From Cercophora sp. LCS_1 (taxonomy: Eukaryota > Ascomycota > Sordariomycetes > Sordariales > Lasiosphaeriaceae): DNA of 64,000 bases. The first letter of the stretch is position 1; each line of letters opens with the position of its first letter. The position numbers and the translations under genes are program-made. Shown here piece after piece: positions 62,201-64,000 of the stretch. The stretch lies in contig JAPZLL010000018.1 of NCBI GenBank assembly GCA_036250225.1, forward strand, positions 186,001 to 250,000, read 5' to 3'. The notes under the pieces are model-generated. The model worked only from the letters and a program-made list of their open reading frames with translations, was not told where the DNA came from and did not search any database.

Positions 62201-64000
62201 GGTGGACGCCCCATTGTCACCTTTGACGGCGTGCGTCGCGCCTTGCAACAGGGTGCTGTCGACAAGCACGTGGAAACTGAGCCTCTTAGAGTCTTGAAAG
62301 GCCTGCCGCCCTACTCGTGGAACCATGCCAGCCCCATCTGGAAGGAGTCGCGTGCCTCTCGTCTCTTCCGCGTCGGCGGCCGCCGTGGCTACGGCCGGCA
62401 CGAGCTCCTGGGCCATCCTGTTGTGTACGGCGGTGGCGCGCGCGACGACAAGCGAGAGGTGCACTGGAAGCAGGTGCTCAAGCTGCAGGAGCTTCCTTGG
62501 CTGGCAGGCCATGTGATCCAGGGAGAAGTCTTGTTTCCGGCGTCGGGCTATCTCTCCATGGCGTACGAGGCCGCGCTTCAGCTTGTTCTCGTCGACGATG
62601 ACGAGAAGAAGAAGCAGAGACCGGTCCGGCTTGTCGAGCTCCATGACGTCGACATTGCGCGCGCAATGCGCCTCGAGCAAGATTCCGGTCTGGAAGTGGT
62701 GCTTACTGTTCGCGTGACGAGCCAGGCGGACGACTGCATCACGGCGCAGGTGGCATGCTACAGCGGGCCCGTGGACGCGCCGCTGCCGCTGGACGCGCCG
62801 CAGACGGCACTTTCTGCCCACTTCACGGGAGGGGTGCGGCTATGGCTCGGCCGGTCCGAGTCCGAGTCCGACCAAGAGGAGGAGGAGGAGGAGAACGAGG
62901 TCCTGCCGCGCCGGACCGGGGAGAGTGCCAGTCCCTTGCCAATGGACACGCTGGACATGGAGCAGCTCTACGCCAGCCTGGCTGAAGTTGGCCTGCAGTA
63001 TGCCAGCCCCTTCAAGGCCAAAGCCATGCTGCGCCGACTCCATCGAGCCACGGTGACCATGTCGTCGCCGCCCGAGTCCTCTGCGCTCCACGTCTGCATG
63101 CATCCTGCGCCTGTCGACACGGCTGCCCAGGGCCTGCTCGCCGCCTTCTCGTTCCCGGGCGATGACCGCCTGTCAACCCTCTATCTGCCAACACGGGTTG
63201 ATTGTGTCCGCATCATCCCCCCAAACAGCCGACTGTCTGCGAGCGCGAGCACAGATGAGAAGCTCAGTCAGCAGCAGCAGCTCACGGCCGACGCAATGGT
63301 GACCTCGACAGCCGACTCCACTATTGTGGGTGATATTGACCTGTTCAATGCGGCCGACGAGGTCAAGGTCCAGATCCGTGGCATCTGCCTGACAGCGGTA
63401 GGCCAGCAGCAGCGTGATGCTTGGCTTTACGCCGGAACGGGGTGGGTGCGAGACGCAGACTCAGGCATCGAACCGGAGCGTGCGGCGACCTTGTCCGAGG
63501 AATTGCAGGTACAGTACGAGGTGCTGTCTCGCGCGTCCTACTTTTATCTCCGCCAGTTCCGCACCATCCTGCCGCAGGAGATGCTCATCATGAGCAAGTC
63601 GTACAAGCGCAACGTAACGTGGGCGCTGGAGCATCTGTTGCCGCAAATCGAGGCCGGCGCACACTCGGGCCTGCCGGGATTCAGGCCCGAGTGGAAAGGC
63701 GACACGGCCGAGATAATACAAGCTCTAAGGCAGGAGAGCATCAGCAGCCAGAAGAGTGACGAGGAAAGGTACCACTGCGAGATGCACTGGGACTTTCTGC
63801 GTTCCGTGGGCGACAAGCTCATCTCGGTCGTCCGCAGCATGACGCCGTGGGTGCGCATCTGGACTCCCCATCAGCTCGAGTGGGTGTACGCCGACGGGAT
63901 CGGCTACAGCGCCGCCAACCGCGACGCGGCCACGCTCATCGCCCAGCTCGCCCACCGGTACCCGCGCATGAGCATTGTCGACGTGGGCGCTGGCACTGGC
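59222..64000 (+). CDS. Highly reducing polyketide synthase, KS-AT-DH-cMT..., 3' truncated by window
   Basis: Exons read: 59222-59416, 59482-60277, 60366 to the window end (introns of 65 and 88 nt, donors GTAAGC and GTAAGT). The 1542 residues seen stay open in one frame. KS: Cys183 in DTACSSSL, His322 in EAHGTGT, His369 in VVGHTEGTAG. The second splice completes GTPAGDPIEARA. AT: FTGQGAQW and Ser686 in GHSSGE. DH: His1046 in LAGHVIQGEVLFPASGY and Asp1248 in HPAPVDTAAQG. The window ends at DVGAGTG (1536-1542), the SAM-binding loop of a C-methyltransferase domain. Everything needed for chain extension, dehydration and the start of C-methylation is intact. The adjacent stand-alone enoyl reductase suggests that the missing C-terminal part has no functional ER. 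ACP and KR are expected beyond the edge. Confidence 0.95.

Noticed and set aside
61343..62821. 492-codon minus-strand frame inside the PKS
   Set aside because: High-GC antisense frame opposite intact AT and DH domains; no motifs.
1..64000. tRNA, rRNA, CRISPR or intact transposon
   Set aside because: I looked for cloverleaf-type arms, rRNA-like sequence, regular spacer repeats, transposase or reverse-transcriptase motifs and found none I could support by eye.

Overview
The window looks like a chromosome segment from a filamentous ascomycete (Pezizomycotina, probably a Sordariomycete-like fungus). Genes sit on both strands. They carry short introns of about 50-130 nt with GTAAGT-type donors and CT(A/G)AC-type branch points. 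The protein families are fungal: HET-domain incompatibility proteins, a HET-NACHT-WD40 receptor, Zn2Cys6 and C2H2 proteins, GPI-anchored proteins, P450s, an NRPS-like enzyme and a highly reducing PKS. No rRNA, tRNA, CRISPR or bacterial-type feature was recognised. The 5' end of every gene was chosen by eye from ATG context and domain completeness.

Left part (about 0.8-20.1 kb). A PD-(D/E)XK-like hypothetical gene is followed by a decayed partial duplicate. A secreted alpha/beta hydrolase comes next. Then follows a probable small biosynthetic locus: an NRPS-like protein (condensation-adenylation-carrier-SDR) next to an aminodeoxychorismate (PABA) synthase, two convergent C2H2-like paralogues, a Baeyer-Villiger-type flavin monooxygenase and a membrane-anchored SDR. 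The adenylation domain has Ala where alpha-amino-acid activators carry the conserved Asp. Together with the chorismate-amination enzyme this suggests an aminoaryl building block such as PABA. That link is inference.

Middle part (about 20.6-47.3 kb). This is accessory, incompatibility-type sequence. It holds one intact HET gene, one broken HET gene and one HET-NACHT-WD40 gene whose near-identical 126-bp WD repeats run into an assembly gap. Among them lie a GNAT acetyltransferase, two GPI-type surface proteins, a stand-alone P450, a UstYa-like HxxHC membrane protein, a small DA(M/V)DA-repeat protein and long gene-poor stretches with a nested palindrome and microsatellites.

Right part (47.8 kb to the end). 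A coherent polyketide cluster contains a P450 with a GC-AG intron, an MFS monocarboxylate-type transporter, an AflR-like Zn2Cys6 regulator, an alpha/beta hydrolase with a Cys nucleophile motif (GLCWG), a stand-alone LovC-type enoyl reductase and a divergent KS-AT-DH-cMT highly reducing PKS truncated by the window edge. The likely logic is that the PKS and trans-ER build a reduced, C-methylated chain, the hydrolase releases or transfers it, the P450 oxidises it and the MFS protein exports it, under the local regulator.
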